Source: Amycolatopsis nalaikhensis
GTDB lineage: Bacteria; Actinomycetota; Actinomycetes; Mycobacteriales; Pseudonocardiaceae
DNA: 64,000 nucleotides
NCBI RefSeq assembly: GCF_030264295.1
Contig: NZ_CP127173.1
Coordinates: forward strand, 8,935,501-8,999,500
Reading direction: 5' to 3'
Shown: positions 47,268 to 55,455 of the stretch, one piece after another
Layout of the letters: every line of letters starts with the position of its first letter
Position numbering within the stretch: the first letter of the stretch is position 1
The notes under the pieces: model-generated
Told to the model about the DNA's origin: nothing
Database searches by the model: none
What the model saw: the letters and a program-made list of their open reading frames with translations, nothing else
Translations under genes and position numbers: made by a program

Positions 47268-47307
47268 ACTGTGCTCAACCCCACCCCGCGCCGGGGCATT
47301 CCGCGCG

Positions 47308-47745
47308 TCACGCCGTCGCGTCGATGACCCGCGTCAGCACCGCGTGCAAGGCCTCCAGCTCCGAGACCTCCATCCCCAGCGTCTCGACGACGCGGTACGG
47401 GATCTTCTCGGCCTCCGACCGCAGCGCCCGGCCCGCCTCGGTCAGCTCGACCGTCAGCTGCCGCTCGTCCGAACGGCTGCGGGCGCGCGTCACGTAACCG
47501 AGCGCCTCCAGCCGTTTGAGCAGCGGCGACAGCGTCGCGGGCTCGTGGCGCAACGTGGTGCCGAGGTCCTTCACCGACCTCGGCGACCGCTCCCACAGGG
47601 CCAGCATCACCAGGTACTGCGGGTGCGTCAGGCCGTACGGCTCCAGCAGCGGCCGGTAGATCGCGATCACGCTGCGCGAAGCCACCGACAGCGCGAAGCA
47701 CACCTGCCGGTCCAGCTTCAGCGGGTCTTCACCCAGGTCGATCAT
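47308..47745 (-). CDS. OhrR-like MarR-family regulator
   Basis: A 145-residue MarR protein. LDRQVCFALSVASRSVIAIY carries the N-terminal reactive Cys16 of OhrR, and YRPLLEPYGLTHPQYLVMLA and LSPLLKRLEALGYVTRAR / RQLTVELTEAGRAL form the winged helix. OhrR senses organic peroxides and normally controls ohr; no ohr gene is near. Instead it is divergent from a DUF5313 gene across 55 bp that contain two dyads. Start ATG at 47745. Confidence 0.9.
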   Translation of the reverse strand: MIDLGEDPLKLDRQVCFALSVASRSVIAIYRPLLEPYGLTHPQYLVMLALWERSPRSVKDLGTTLRHEPATLSPLLKRLEALGYVTRARSRSDERQLTVELTEAGRALRSEAEKIPYRVVETLGMEVSELEALHAVLTRVIDATA

Positions 47746-47766
47746 GGCTCGATCCTACCGCATCAG

Positions 47767-47792
47767 TTAGCACGCTAATCGTTAGTGTACTA
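47767..47792. promoter_or_regulatory. Two dyads, OhrR/MarR operator candidates
   Basis: TTAGC-AC-GCTAA (47767-47778) and TAGT-GT-ACTA (47783-47792) lie side by side in the 55-bp gap between the MarR and DUF5313 genes. The stretch is clearly more A/T-rich than its surroundings. Confidence 0.65.
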
Positions 47793-47800
47793 TCGAACTC

Positions 47801-48193
47801 ATGGAACGACCTGGTGTGCTCCGCTGGTCCGGCTACGCCGTGGGCGTGCGGCTTCCCGTGCGCTACAACGACTGGGTCCTGCACGACGCGACGTCGAAGC
47901 ACTGGCGCGCCCGGTACGTGCTGCAGCGGTCGCTCGGCATCGTGCCGCTCTGCGCCGTGTGGCTGCTGCTGCCCGGCTCGATCTGGCTGCGCCTGTCCCT
48001 GGTGCTGATGGCGGCGCTCGTCGCGTACTTCTACTCGTGCGCGTACATGGAGGAGAGCATCGAGCACCGGCTCGGCAGGCAGGGCTTCCCGCCCCACACC
48101 GGCCGCCGCATCCGGGCCGAGGCGGCGGAAGCCGCGAACGCCGAGGCGACCGCCCGTTACGTCGCGCGCTACCGGACGCCCTCAGAGGGTTAG
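47801..48193 (+). CDS. DUF5313 family membrane protein
   Basis: A 130-residue protein with DUF5313 features: GYAVGVRLPVRYNDWVLHD, then two adjacent membrane segments (GIVPLCAVWLLLPGS, LSLVLMAALVAYFYSCAYM) and a basic C terminus (RLGRQGFPPHTGRRIRAEAA). Function unknown; the family is restricted to actinobacteria as far as I know. It is divergent from the OhrR-like gene and is its most likely target, pointing to a role in oxidative or membrane stress. Start ATG at 47801. Confidence 0.85.
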   Translation: MERPGVLRWSGYAVGVRLPVRYNDWVLHDATSKHWRARYVLQRSLGIVPLCAVWLLLPGSIWLRLSLVLMAALVAYFYSCAYMEESIEHRLGRQGFPPHTGRRIRAEAAEAANAEATARYVARYRTPSEG

Positions 48194-48311
48194 CTGTGCC
48201 GATGGCCGCCAATCCGGCCACAGTCACGGCCGAACCGGTCCGTAGCGCCTATTGCGTGCCGCTCGGGGGCGGCCTCCTTTTGGCCGGATCGGCAGCTAGG
48301 CTCGACGGACG

Positions 48312-49310
48312 ATGAGACGCAAGCTCCGCCCGCCGATCCCGCCCCGCCACGGGCTCGACCCCGCCCGGCTCAAGCTCCCCGCCGAGGGCGACTGGCCGAC
48401 GCTGCTGGCGCACCTCGTCGACCGGCTGCCCCGGGTGGCGCCGGACCGCATCGAGCAGATGCTGCGCGAAGAGCGCATCCACGGCCTCGACGGCCCGCTC
48501 GGCGTCGACGCCCCCTTCGAGCCCGGCTCGTTCATCTGGTTCCACCGGGACCTGCCGGACGAGGTGCCGGTGCCCTTCGAGATCAGCGTCGTGCACCGCG
48601 ACGAGCACCTGCTGGTCGTCGACAAGCCGCACTTCCTGGCGACCATCCCGCGCGGGCGGCACATCCTCGAGACGGCGCTCGTGCGCCTGCGCCGCGACCT
48701 CGACCTGCCGCACCTGTCCCCCGCGCACCGCCTCGACCGCGTCACCGCCGGGCTGGTGATGTTCGTGATCACCCCGGAGCTGCGCGGGAAGTACCAGACG
48801 CTGTTCCGGGACCGCCGGGTGCACAAGGAGTACGAGGCGATCGCGCCGCACGACCCGGCGCTCGAACTGCCGCGGACCGTGCGCAGCCGGATCGTCAAGG
48901 AACGCGGCGTGCTGGCCGCCCGCGAAGAGCCAGGGCCGGTGAACGCCGAGACGCACGTCGAGCTCGCCGAGCACCGCGACGGGCTCGGCCGGTACCGCCT
49001 GATCCCCTCGACCGGCCGGACGCACCAGCTGCGCGTGCACCTCAGCGGCCTCGGCGTCCCCATCCTCGGCGACGACTTCTACCCCGAGCTGCGGGAGAAA
49101 CCGCTCGACGACTTCACGAAGCCGTTGCAGCTGCTGGCCAAGGTGCTCGCCTTCGACGACCCGCTGACCGGGACGCCCCGCCGGTTCACCAGCGGGCTGC
49201 GGCTGGCCGCGTGGGACGACCTCGCGGCCTGGGCGGCGCCCCCGGCCGGGACCGGGGACGCCGCGGCCGTCACTTGTGCCAGAACCGGATCCCGCTCCAC
49301 TGCACCGTGA
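48312..49310 (+). CDS. RluA-family RNA pseudouridine synthase
   Basis: A 332-residue pseudouridine synthase. The catalytic motif HRLDRVTAGLVMF includes the conserved Asp; VVHRDEHLLVVDKPHFL and STGRTHQLRVHLSGLGVP with GDDFYPEL complete the RluA pattern. No S4 domain is evident; the first ~90 residues are a different, basic segment (PPIPPRHGLDPARLKLP). It modifies uridines in rRNA or tRNA; the exact site cannot be read. The 3' end overlaps the convergent secreted-protein gene by 41 bp. Start ATG at 48312. Confidence 0.92.
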   Translation: MRRKLRPPIPPRHGLDPARLKLPAEGDWPTLLAHLVDRLPRVAPDRIEQMLREERIHGLDGPLGVDAPFEPGSFIWFHRDLPDEVPVPFEISVVHRDEHLLVVDKPHFLATIPRGRHILETALVRLRRDLDLPHLSPAHRLDRVTAGLVMFVITPELRGKYQTLFRDRRVHKEYEAIAPHDPALELPRTVRSRIVKERGVLAAREEPGPVNAETHVELAEHRDGLGRYRLIPSTGRTHQLRVHLSGLGVPILGDDFYPELREKPLDDFTKPLQLLAKVLAFDDPLTGTPRRFTSGLRLAAWDDLAAWAAPPAGTGDAAAVTCARTGSRSTAP

Positions 49311-49872
49311 TCGGCCCCGCTCCGCTGGCCGTGCGGTAGCTGCCGAACTTGTCGTAGTAGCTGCCGCCCGGGCTCGAGATCGTCTGCTTCAGCGAGCCGT
49401 TGAGGTACACCTTGTGCGAGCTGCCGACCTGGTTGATCGTGTTGACCCGCACGGACGTGCCGACGGTCGCGCCGCTGCCCAGCGTCGCCCCGCCTTCCAC
49501 GGCGTACATCCGGCCGCCCTTCTCGACCGCCAGCATGAAGTACGGGCCGGCGTTCGAGCCGTCCCGGAACGTCTGCTTGAGACTGATCCGGGAGCCGGAC
49601 ATGCTGGTGATCTTGAAGGAGCCTTCGAACTGGTGGGTCCCGCCGGTGTAGGTGGTGTAGCGGCGTTCCGCGCGCTGGTCACCACTGGCCGTCGAGCAGG
49701 TGAGCTGGAAGGTGAGCCCGGAGATCTGGCCGCACCCCCGCTCCTGCTCGGAGTAGCCCGGCGAGTCCGAGATCCACGGACCGGTCCCGACCTGGGCGTC
49801 CGCCGCCGGCGTGAGCACCGCGAGCCCGGCCGCGACCGCCGCGAGCACGCCCGCGCCACGAAGTCTGCGCAC
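49270..49872 (-). CDS. Secreted jelly-roll (lectin/polysaccharide-lyase-like) protein
   Basis: A 200-residue precursor with a Sec signal (RGAGVLAAVAAGLAVLTPAADA). The mature ~175 residues are beta-rich: RRYTTYTGGTHQFEGSFKI, SRISLKQTFRDGSNAGPYFML, HKVYLNGSLKQTI, ITVQWSGIRFW. This looks like a concanavalin-type sandwich as in polysaccharide lyases or lectins, but no catalytic residues can be assigned safely. The GTG at 49872 follows AGGAGG. A 24-bp dyad lies 41 bp upstream. Confidence 0.65.
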   Translation of the reverse strand: MRRLRGAGVLAAVAAGLAVLTPAADAQVGTGPWISDSPGYSEQERGCGQISGLTFQLTCSTASGDQRAERRYTTYTGGTHQFEGSFKITSMSGSRISLKQTFRDGSNAGPYFMLAVEKGGRMYAVEGGATLGSGATVGTSVRVNTINQVGSSHKVYLNGSLKQTISSPGGSYYDKFGSYRTASGAGPITVQWSGIRFWHK

Positions 49873-49913
49873 CGTCAACCTCCTGAAGTCGTTCCGAGGC
49901 GGCGGCGGTAGGG

Positions 49914-49937
49914 GGACAGAGGTCCAGACCTTTGTCC
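49914..49937. promoter_or_regulatory. Operator candidate GGACAGAGGTC-CA-GACCTTTGTCC
   Basis: An 11-bp inverted repeat with one mismatch and a 2-bp centre, 41 bp before the start of the secreted jelly-roll gene. No regulator is adjacent, so the binding protein is unknown. Confidence 0.5.
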
Positions 49938-50082
49938 GACTTGGGGAGCACTGTACGAGCATGGACCACTGCCGGACAAGAGCCACTTCGGGTGGGAAGT
50001 TTTCGAGCGTGTCCGTGTCGATTCCGGCCGAGCCCGTTCGACAGACTCGTGACAGCAGGACCGAACCCCCGAGGAGCACCCC

Positions 50083-50659
50083 ATGCGCACCCTGATCACC
50101 ACCGCCTTCGTCTCGCTCGACGGCGTCGTCGAAGGACCCGGCGGCGAACCGGGCTACCGCAACTCCGGCTGGACGTTCCAGGACATCGAGTTCGACCCGG
50201 CCGCCTACGAGCTGCAAGGGCCGCGAGCAGGGCGAAGCCACCGCGATGATGATGGGCCGGGTCAGCTATGAGGCGTTCGCGCCGGTGTGGCCGGGCATGA
50301 CCGAGGAGTTCCCGGGCTACAACGCCATGCCGAAGTACGTCGTCTCGACCACGCTCCAGGAGGCGGACCTGGTGACGAACTGGGGCGAGACGACCATCCT
50401 GCGCTCCCTGGACGACGTCGCCACGCTCAAGGAGACCGACGGCGGGCCGATCATCGTCCACGGCAGCGCCGCGCTGAACCGGGCGCTGTCCGACGCCGGC
50501 CTGATCGACCGCTACCACCTGCTGGTGTTCCCGGTGCTGCTCGGCGCGGGCAAGCGGCTGTTCAGCGAGACCGACAAGGCCAAGCAGCAGCTCCGGGTCG
50601 TGGAGAGCGAGACGTACTCGAACGGCATCCAGAAGGTCGTCTACGACGTCATTCGCTAG
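50083..50659 (+). pseudogene. Dihydrofolate reductase-family (RibD C-terminal-like) gene with one frameshift
   Basis: The first frame gives MRTLITTAFVSLDGVVEGPG and EFDPAAYEL; the second continues as REQGEATAMMMGRVSYEAF, then TILRSLDDVATL, IIVHGSAALNRALSDAGLID and LGAGKRLFSET, together one complete DHFR-like/RibD_C domain of ~190 residues. The frames join if one base near 50215 (the C in GCTGCAAGGG) is removed, giving YELKGREQ. The rest is intact and codon use is normal. It is either a recent pseudogene or a sequencing error. The stop codon at 50657 overlaps the LexA-type box of the next gene. Confidence 0.85.
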
Positions 50660-50672
50660 AACAGGTGTTCGA
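50657..50672. promoter_or_regulatory. LexA (SOS) box TAGAAC-AGGT-GTTCGA
   Basis: Matches the actinobacterial/Bacillus-type SOS consensus TCGAAC-N4-GTTCGA at 11 of 12 fixed positions. It lies 22 bp before the start of the AlkB-like alkylation-repair gene. LexA repression of that gene is inferred. Confidence 0.7.
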
Positions 50673-50693
50673 TCTAGGTGTAGGCTGGGGTCC

Positions 50694-51319
50694 ATGAACC
50701 CGGGTCTGCAGTCTTCGCTGTTCGACACCCAGGGCGCCCTCTCGCTGCGCCCGCTCGCGCCCGAGCGGACCGACCTCGACTCGGGCGCGTGGGTGGACAT
50801 CCAGCCGGGCTGGCTGGAGGGTGCCGACGAACTGTTCGCGGCGCTGGCCGAGAACGTTCCGTGGCAGGCGGAGAAGCGGAAGATGTACGACCGGGTGGTG
50901 GCCGTGCCGCGGCTGCTGAGCTACTACCGGGAGAACGTCCCGCTCCCCCATCCCGTGCTGACGGCGGCGCGTGACGCCTTGAGCAGGCATTACTCGCGGG
51001 AACTGCGGGAGCCGTTCCGCACGGCGGGGTTGTGCTACTACCGCGACGGCCGGGACAGCGTGGCGTGGCACGGCGACCGTATCGGCCGGGGCGCCCGCGA
51101 GGACACAATGGTCGCGATCCTCTCCGTGGGCGCGGCGCGCACGCTCGCGCTGCGCCCACGGGGCGGCGGGGGAAGACGCTGGCGCGCCCGCTGGGGCACG
51201 GCGATCTGCTCGTGATGGGCGGAAGTTGTCAGCGCACCTGGGAGCACGCCGTCCCGAAGACGGCCAAGCCGGTCGGACCGCGGATCAGCATCCAGTTCCG
51301 GCCGCGCGGGGTGAACTGA
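50694..51319 (+). pseudogene. AlkB-like 2OG-Fe(II) DNA-repair dioxygenase gene with one frameshift
   Basis: The first frame reads SLFDTQGALSLRPL, WLEGADELFAALAENVPWQ, RLLSYYRENVPLPHPVL and SVAWHGDRIG (iron ligands HxD). After a five-G run at 51168-51172 the homology moves to another frame: GHGDLLVMGGSCQRTWEHAV (third ligand His) and PRISIQFR (2-oxoglutarate Arg). Adding one G restores a ~208-residue AlkB family protein. It would reverse alkyl damage in DNA or RNA. A LexA-type box precedes it. A homopolymer indel is a common sequencing error, so the gene may be intact in life. Confidence 0.85.
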
Positions 51320-51330
51320 GCGGGCTCAGT
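51315..51330. terminator. Short hairpin ACTGAGC-GG-GCTCAGT
   Basis: A perfect 7-bp stem spans both the stop codon of the AlkB-like gene and the stop codon of the convergent P450 gene. It probably helps end transcription from both sides. Confidence 0.5.
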
Positions 51331-52603
51331 CCACGTAGACCGGGAGCTCGTCCAGTCCGTACACAATGGACACCTTGCGGAAGGACAGCTCCTCTTCCGG
51401 CACGGCCAGCCGCAGCTTCGGGAACCGCCGGACCAGCGCCGGATAAGCCGTGCGCAGCTCCATCCTCGCCAGCTCCGCGCCGATGCAGCGGTGGATTCCG
51501 TAGCTGAACGCCAGGTGCGACGTCGGCTCGCGCGTCGCGTCGAACTCGTCCATGCCCGGGCCCAGCTTCGGGTCGCGGTCCGCCGCCGACAGCGACACCA
51601 ACACGATGTCGCCCTCGCTGATGGACACGCCCGCGATCTCCATGTCCTGCTTGGCGAACCTGGGGAACGCCATCTGCACCACGGTCAGGTAGCGCAGCAG
51701 CTCCTCGACGAACCGGTGCACCGACTCCTCGTCGCCGCGCACCGCGTCGAACGCCTTCTCGTCGCGCAGCAGCACCAGCGCGCCGAGCGCCAGCATGCTC
51801 GCCGTCGTCTCGAGGCCGCCGGTCAGCACGCCGTCGGCCAGGCCCGCCAGCTCGCGGTCGTCGATCTCGTCGCCGTGCTCCTTGATCAGCATGCCGAGCA
51901 GGCCGTCGCCCGGCTCCTCGCGCTGCTTCTTCACGATGTCCAGCAAGTACGTCAGCGACTCCGACATCGCGCCGAGCGACGCGCCCGCGCCGCCGAAGAG
52001 GTCGAACCGCGCCGTACTCAGGCGCTGGAAGTCTTCGCGGTCCTCATAGGACACCCCGAGCAGCTCGCAGATCGTGAGGGACGGGATCGGCAGCGCGAAC
52101 GCCTGCCACAGGTCGACCGGGCCCTCCGCCTTGGCCATCGCGTCGAGCTGCTCGGTGACGATCTCGTCGATCCGCGGGGTCAGCCGGTTGAGCCGGCGCA
52201 TCGTGAACTCCGGCGTGAGCAGCTTGCGCAGCCGCGTGTGCACCGGCGGGTCCGCGAACCCGAGCCCGCCCGGGTTCTGGTCCGCCGTCACGCCCGCGTT
52301 GCCGACGAGGTTGCCGAAGTCGCTGGAGAACTCGGTGACCTTGCCGAGCACCGCCTTCGCCTCGTCGTAACCCGTGACCAGCCACGCGTTCATCCCGAAC
52401 GGCAGGTCGAGCTTGCTGATCGGCGCTTCGGCCCGGCGCGCGCCGATCTCCGCGACCGGGTCCAGCCCGTCCCGCTTCAACGGCAGCAGCGCCGAATCGG
52501 GCAGGATGGACGACATCTTCTCGAGGTCGAAGCCCTTCTTCGACTGCCGGGCCAGGTACCGGCGGCCGACCCAGCCCAGGACTCGCGAGCGGAGACTCCC
52601 CAT
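51326..52603 (-). CDS. Cytochrome P450
   Basis: A 425-residue bacterial P450: I-helix oxygen-binding motif LTGGLETTASML, ExxR in VEELLRYL, and heme loop FSYGIHRCIGAELARME with Cys373. The substrate and redox partners are unknown; no ferredoxin gene is adjacent. N terminus is soluble (MGSLRSRVLGWVGRRYLARQ), the start ATG at 52603 fits. It lies 53 bp downstream of the PNGase A-like gene on the same strand and may be transcribed with it. Confidence 0.93.
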   Translation of the reverse strand: MGSLRSRVLGWVGRRYLARQSKKGFDLEKMSSILPDSALLPLKRDGLDPVAEIGARRAEAPISKLDLPFGMNAWLVTGYDEAKAVLGKVTEFSSDFGNLVGNAGVTADQNPGGLGFADPPVHTRLRKLLTPEFTMRRLNRLTPRIDEIVTEQLDAMAKAEGPVDLWQAFALPIPSLTICELLGVSYEDREDFQRLSTARFDLFGGAGASLGAMSESLTYLLDIVKKQREEPGDGLLGMLIKEHGDEIDDRELAGLADGVLTGGLETTASMLALGALVLLRDEKAFDAVRGDEESVHRFVEELLRYLTVVQMAFPRFAKQDMEIAGVSISEGDIVLVSLSAADRDPKLGPGMDEFDATREPTSHLAFSYGIHRCIGAELARMELRTAYPALVRRFPKLRLAVPEEELSFRKVSIVYGLDELPVYVD

Positions 52604-52656
52604 GCACCCGACAGTACCGCACTAGCCCGATCGGGTGACGGACCGCGAGACCGGGC

Positions 52657-54318
52657 TCACCCCCGCGGCGGTAGCTCCCGGTTTTCGGTGATCAGCCCGT
52701 GCTCGCTGGCGACGTAGTGGAAGTACGGACGGCCGAGGTCGTCGGCGCCGGTGTAGAGCGTCTTCGACCGGCCGTCGGCTTCGGTGTTGACGCCGTTGGT
52801 GCGGGCCAGCACACCGGACGAGCTCAGCCACTCCCGCGACGCGCGCACCGGCCGCCAGCTCCGGCCGTCGCCGGTGAGGTCGCCGAGGACCTTGGTCATC
52901 TCCGCCGAGCCCGAGATGCGCAGGTTCTGGTCGTCGGTGATGTTCGCGGTCGCCTGCGTGGTCAGCGGGTAGGACCAGGTGTGCCGGTCCGCCGACCGCA
53001 CCCGCCCGTCCACAGTGGACACCGAGGACTGCTGGCCGGAGTCGGCCTGGACGACGTGCTGGCTGAAGCCGCCACCGGTGACGTCGTCGGTGTTGCGGTA
53101 GTCGCGGGTGCGCTCCACCCGCGTGTACACCCGGCCGGCGGACGTGTCGACGTACCCCGCGGTGACGTCGTGGCGCTTCGCCGTCACCGTGACGTTCACG
53201 CCGTCCTCGATGTCCTTCACCGTCGTCCGCCGCTCCGGCGCCGCCGCGACGTCGTGCTGGGTCAGGGCACCGGAAGTCCGCGCCGCGTTTTTGTCGGTGT
53301 AGAGCAGTAGCGTCGGGACGACGGTGAACTCGCCGCCGATGTCCGGGAAGGAGAAGGAGATGTCGTGCGCACCGCCGTCCACGAGACGGCTCGCGAACGG
53401 CGTGACGTCGTAGGTCTCGGCGTGCAGGCTGAACGTGTCGATCGCGACGATCGGGCGCCACAGCTGCGGCACGATCCCGCCGGAGTAGATGTGCGGGAAG
53501 GTGAACGCGCTGCCGGCGGCGGTCCCGTCGATCGCGAAGTTCGCCTCGCGGTAGGGACCCTTGCCGCACAGCCCGGCGGCCGGGTACTTCGCCGCGACCT
53601 CGTCCGGGACGTCGTCGAACCACTGCTCGTCGCACGCGTGGCCTTCGAGCGTGACTTCGAGGTAGGCGCGGGTGATGTTGCGCGGCAGGTCCTTCGCGCT
53701 GAAGTGCACAGTGGGCGCCGCCGGGGTCGCGTCGGCGTGCCCGAAGCCCGCGACGTGATCGGGGGTCTCGGGTGCCGGGTGCTTCCGGTCCGCCTGGTAG
53801 TAGGTGAGCGTCACGGTCTGCGCGTAGACGCCGGTGTAGATCGGCGAGTTGTAGTTCTCGATGCCGCCGTGGAACGGCTGCGGCGTGCGCAGCAGCGCGG
53901 TGTAGGGGGTGAGATCCTTGTCGAAGTGGTAGGTGATCGGCCGGGTGCCCTCACCGCTGGGTTCCTCCGTGGTGCCCCACCACACCTCGGTGCCGCCGAT
54001 CCGCAGGTCGCCGATCCGGTCGTACTGGCGGCCGCTGACGGTCACCGTCTGGTCCATGACGACCTTGGCCCACGGGCCGGGGCACGACGGCGGCGGCGTG
54101 AGCGTGCCCTCGTAGAAGCGCGGGGTGCCGTCGGGGGCGTTGGAGCGGAACGCGTCGGCGAGCGTGACCGTGCAGTGCGGGGTGTCGGGCCGGGTCACCG
54201 CGGGCGCGGGCGTCACGGGATCGTCGGTGCTGCCTTCGACGATCGGCGCGGCCGCGGCGACGGCCCCGCCGAGCACCCACGCCAGCACGACGGTCAGGAC
54301 GATCGTGAAGATCCGCAC
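52657..54318 (-). CDS. Secreted PNGase A-like peptide-N-glycosidase (amidase A)
   Basis: A 553-residue precursor with a Sec signal (FTIVLTVVLAWVLGGAVAAAA). The mature part matches peptide N-glycosidase A type proteins: SCPGPWAKVVMDQTVTVSG, RIGGTEVWWGTTEEPSG, LEVTLEGHACDEQWFDDVP and ENYNSPIYTG. The family cleaves N-glycans from Asn of glycoproteins; plant enzymes accept alpha-1,3-fucosylated cores. The frame is open far upstream, but the GTG at 54318 begins the signal peptide and follows GGAGGAG. It is divergent from a LacI gene with a palindrome between them. Confidence 0.85.
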   Translation of the reverse strand: MRIFTIVLTVVLAWVLGGAVAAAAPIVEGSTDDPVTPAPAVTRPDTPHCTVTLADAFRSNAPDGTPRFYEGTLTPPPSCPGPWAKVVMDQTVTVSGRQYDRIGDLRIGGTEVWWGTTEEPSGEGTRPITYHFDKDLTPYTALLRTPQPFHGGIENYNSPIYTGVYAQTVTLTYYQADRKHPAPETPDHVAGFGHADATPAAPTVHFSAKDLPRNITRAYLEVTLEGHACDEQWFDDVPDEVAAKYPAAGLCGKGPYREANFAIDGTAAGSAFTFPHIYSGGIVPQLWRPIVAIDTFSLHAETYDVTPFASRLVDGGAHDISFSFPDIGGEFTVVPTLLLYTDKNAARTSGALTQHDVAAAPERRTTVKDIEDGVNVTVTAKRHDVTAGYVDTSAGRVYTRVERTRDYRNTDDVTGGGFSQHVVQADSGQQSSVSTVDGRVRSADRHTWSYPLTTQATANITDDQNLRISGSAEMTKVLGDLTGDGRSWRPVRASREWLSSSGVLARTNGVNTEADGRSKTLYTGADDLGRPYFHYVASEHGLITENRELPPRG

Positions 54319-54398
54319 CCGGACTCCTCCCAGTGGCAGGCACACCGGCTCGGAGCCTAGCGGCGCGATCATCCGACGTTCGGCGGGAATTCCCTCCG

Positions 54399-54410
54399 TG
54401 AAACGTTTCA
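54399..54410. promoter_or_regulatory. LacI-family operator TGAAACGTTTCA
   Basis: A perfect 12-bp palindrome with a central CG, the hallmark of LacI/GalR sites, lies in the 132-bp divergent gap between the PNGase A-like and LacI genes, 40 bp before the LacI start. Confidence 0.8.
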
Positions 54411-54450
54411 TTCCTGTGGTAGGCTCACGCCTTCTCAGCGAGGGGGTGCG

Positions 54451-55446
54451 GTGGTCGGCATCAAGGACGTCGCGAAGCGGGCCGGTGTCTCCATCGGGAC
54501 GGTGTCCAATGTGGTCAACCGGCCGCACGTGGTCGCGGCGGCCACCCGCAACCGCGTGCTGTCGGTGATCGAGGAGCTCGGCTACGTCCGCGACGAGTCG
54601 GCCCGGCAGCTGCGCGCGGGCCGCAGCCGCGTGCTGGGACTCCTGGTGCTCGACCTCGGCAACCCGTTCTTCGTCGACGTCGCCCGCGGGGCCGAGCAGG
54701 CCGCGCACGCCGAGGGCCTCAACATCGTCACGTGCAACAGCGGCCAGCGTTCGGACCTCGAAGCGTCGTACCTGGCCATGTTCGCCGAGCAGCGGGTGCG
54801 CGGGGTGCTGCTGAGCCCGGTCGCGACGACCGGCGAGGCCCTGCACGCGTTCCGGCGCAGCGGCACGCCGTACGTGTTCGTGGACCGCAAGGCGCCGGCG
54901 TCCGAGGCGAGCTCGGTGTCGGTGGACGACATCGCAGGCGGCGCGCTCGCCGCACGCCACCTGCTGGAGACCGGCCACCACCGGATCGCGTTCGTCAACG
55001 GCCCGGCGATCCTCGCCCAGTGCCGCGACCGCGAACAGGGGGTCCGCACGGCACTGGCGGGCTCGGCGGCGGAGCTGACGGTGCTCGAGGCGGTCGGCCT
55101 GGACGTCTCGTCGGGCCGCGACGCGGGCGCGCGGCTGCTGGGCACGAGCCCCCGCCCGACGGCGGTGTTCTGCGCGAACGACCTGCTGGCGCTGGGCGTG
55201 CTGCAGGCGATGGTGGGCGCCGGGGTGCGCGTCCCGGAGGAGATGGCGATCGTCGGCTACGACGACATCGAGTTCGCCGGCGCGGCGGCGGTGCCGTTGA
55301 CCTCGGTCCGCCAGCCGGCCCGCCGCCTCGGCCGCACGGCGGCGGAGCTGCTGCTGGCCGAGACGGCGGACACGAAGGCGGAGCACCAGGCCGTGGTGTT
55401 CACCCCGGAGCTGGTCGTGCGGGAGTCGACCAGGGTGCGCCGCTGA
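54451..55446 (+). CDS. LacI-family transcriptional regulator
   Basis: A 331-residue LacI/GalR protein: helix-turn-helix IKDVAKRAGVSIGTVSNVVN and hinge SARQLRAGRSRVLGLLVLDL, then a sugar-binding fold (NPFFVDVARGAEQAA, RVRGVLLSPVA, VSVDDIAGGALAARHL, PTAVFCANDLLALGVLQA, AIVGYDDIEFAGAAAVPLT). Ligand unknown, probably a sugar released from glycans given the divergent PNGase A-like gene. The GTG at 54451 follows GAGGGGG. It ends 9 bp from the convergent atpE-like gene. Confidence 0.93.
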   Translation: MVGIKDVAKRAGVSIGTVSNVVNRPHVVAAATRNRVLSVIEELGYVRDESARQLRAGRSRVLGLLVLDLGNPFFVDVARGAEQAAHAEGLNIVTCNSGQRSDLEASYLAMFAEQRVRGVLLSPVATTGEALHAFRRSGTPYVFVDRKAPASEASSVSVDDIAGGALAARHLLETGHHRIAFVNGPAILAQCRDREQGVRTALAGSAAELTVLEAVGLDVSSGRDAGARLLGTSPRPTAVFCANDLLALGVLQAMVGAGVRVPEEMAIVGYDDIEFAGAAAVPLTSVRQPARRLGRTAAELLLAETADTKAEHQAVVFTPELVVRESTRVRR

Positions 55447-55455
55447 CTCTCCGGC

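Noticed and set aside
52657..55386. A 909-codon version of the PNGase A-like gene reaching over the LacI gene
   Set aside because: The signal peptide starts at the GTG at 54318 and the upstream codons are antisense to LacI.
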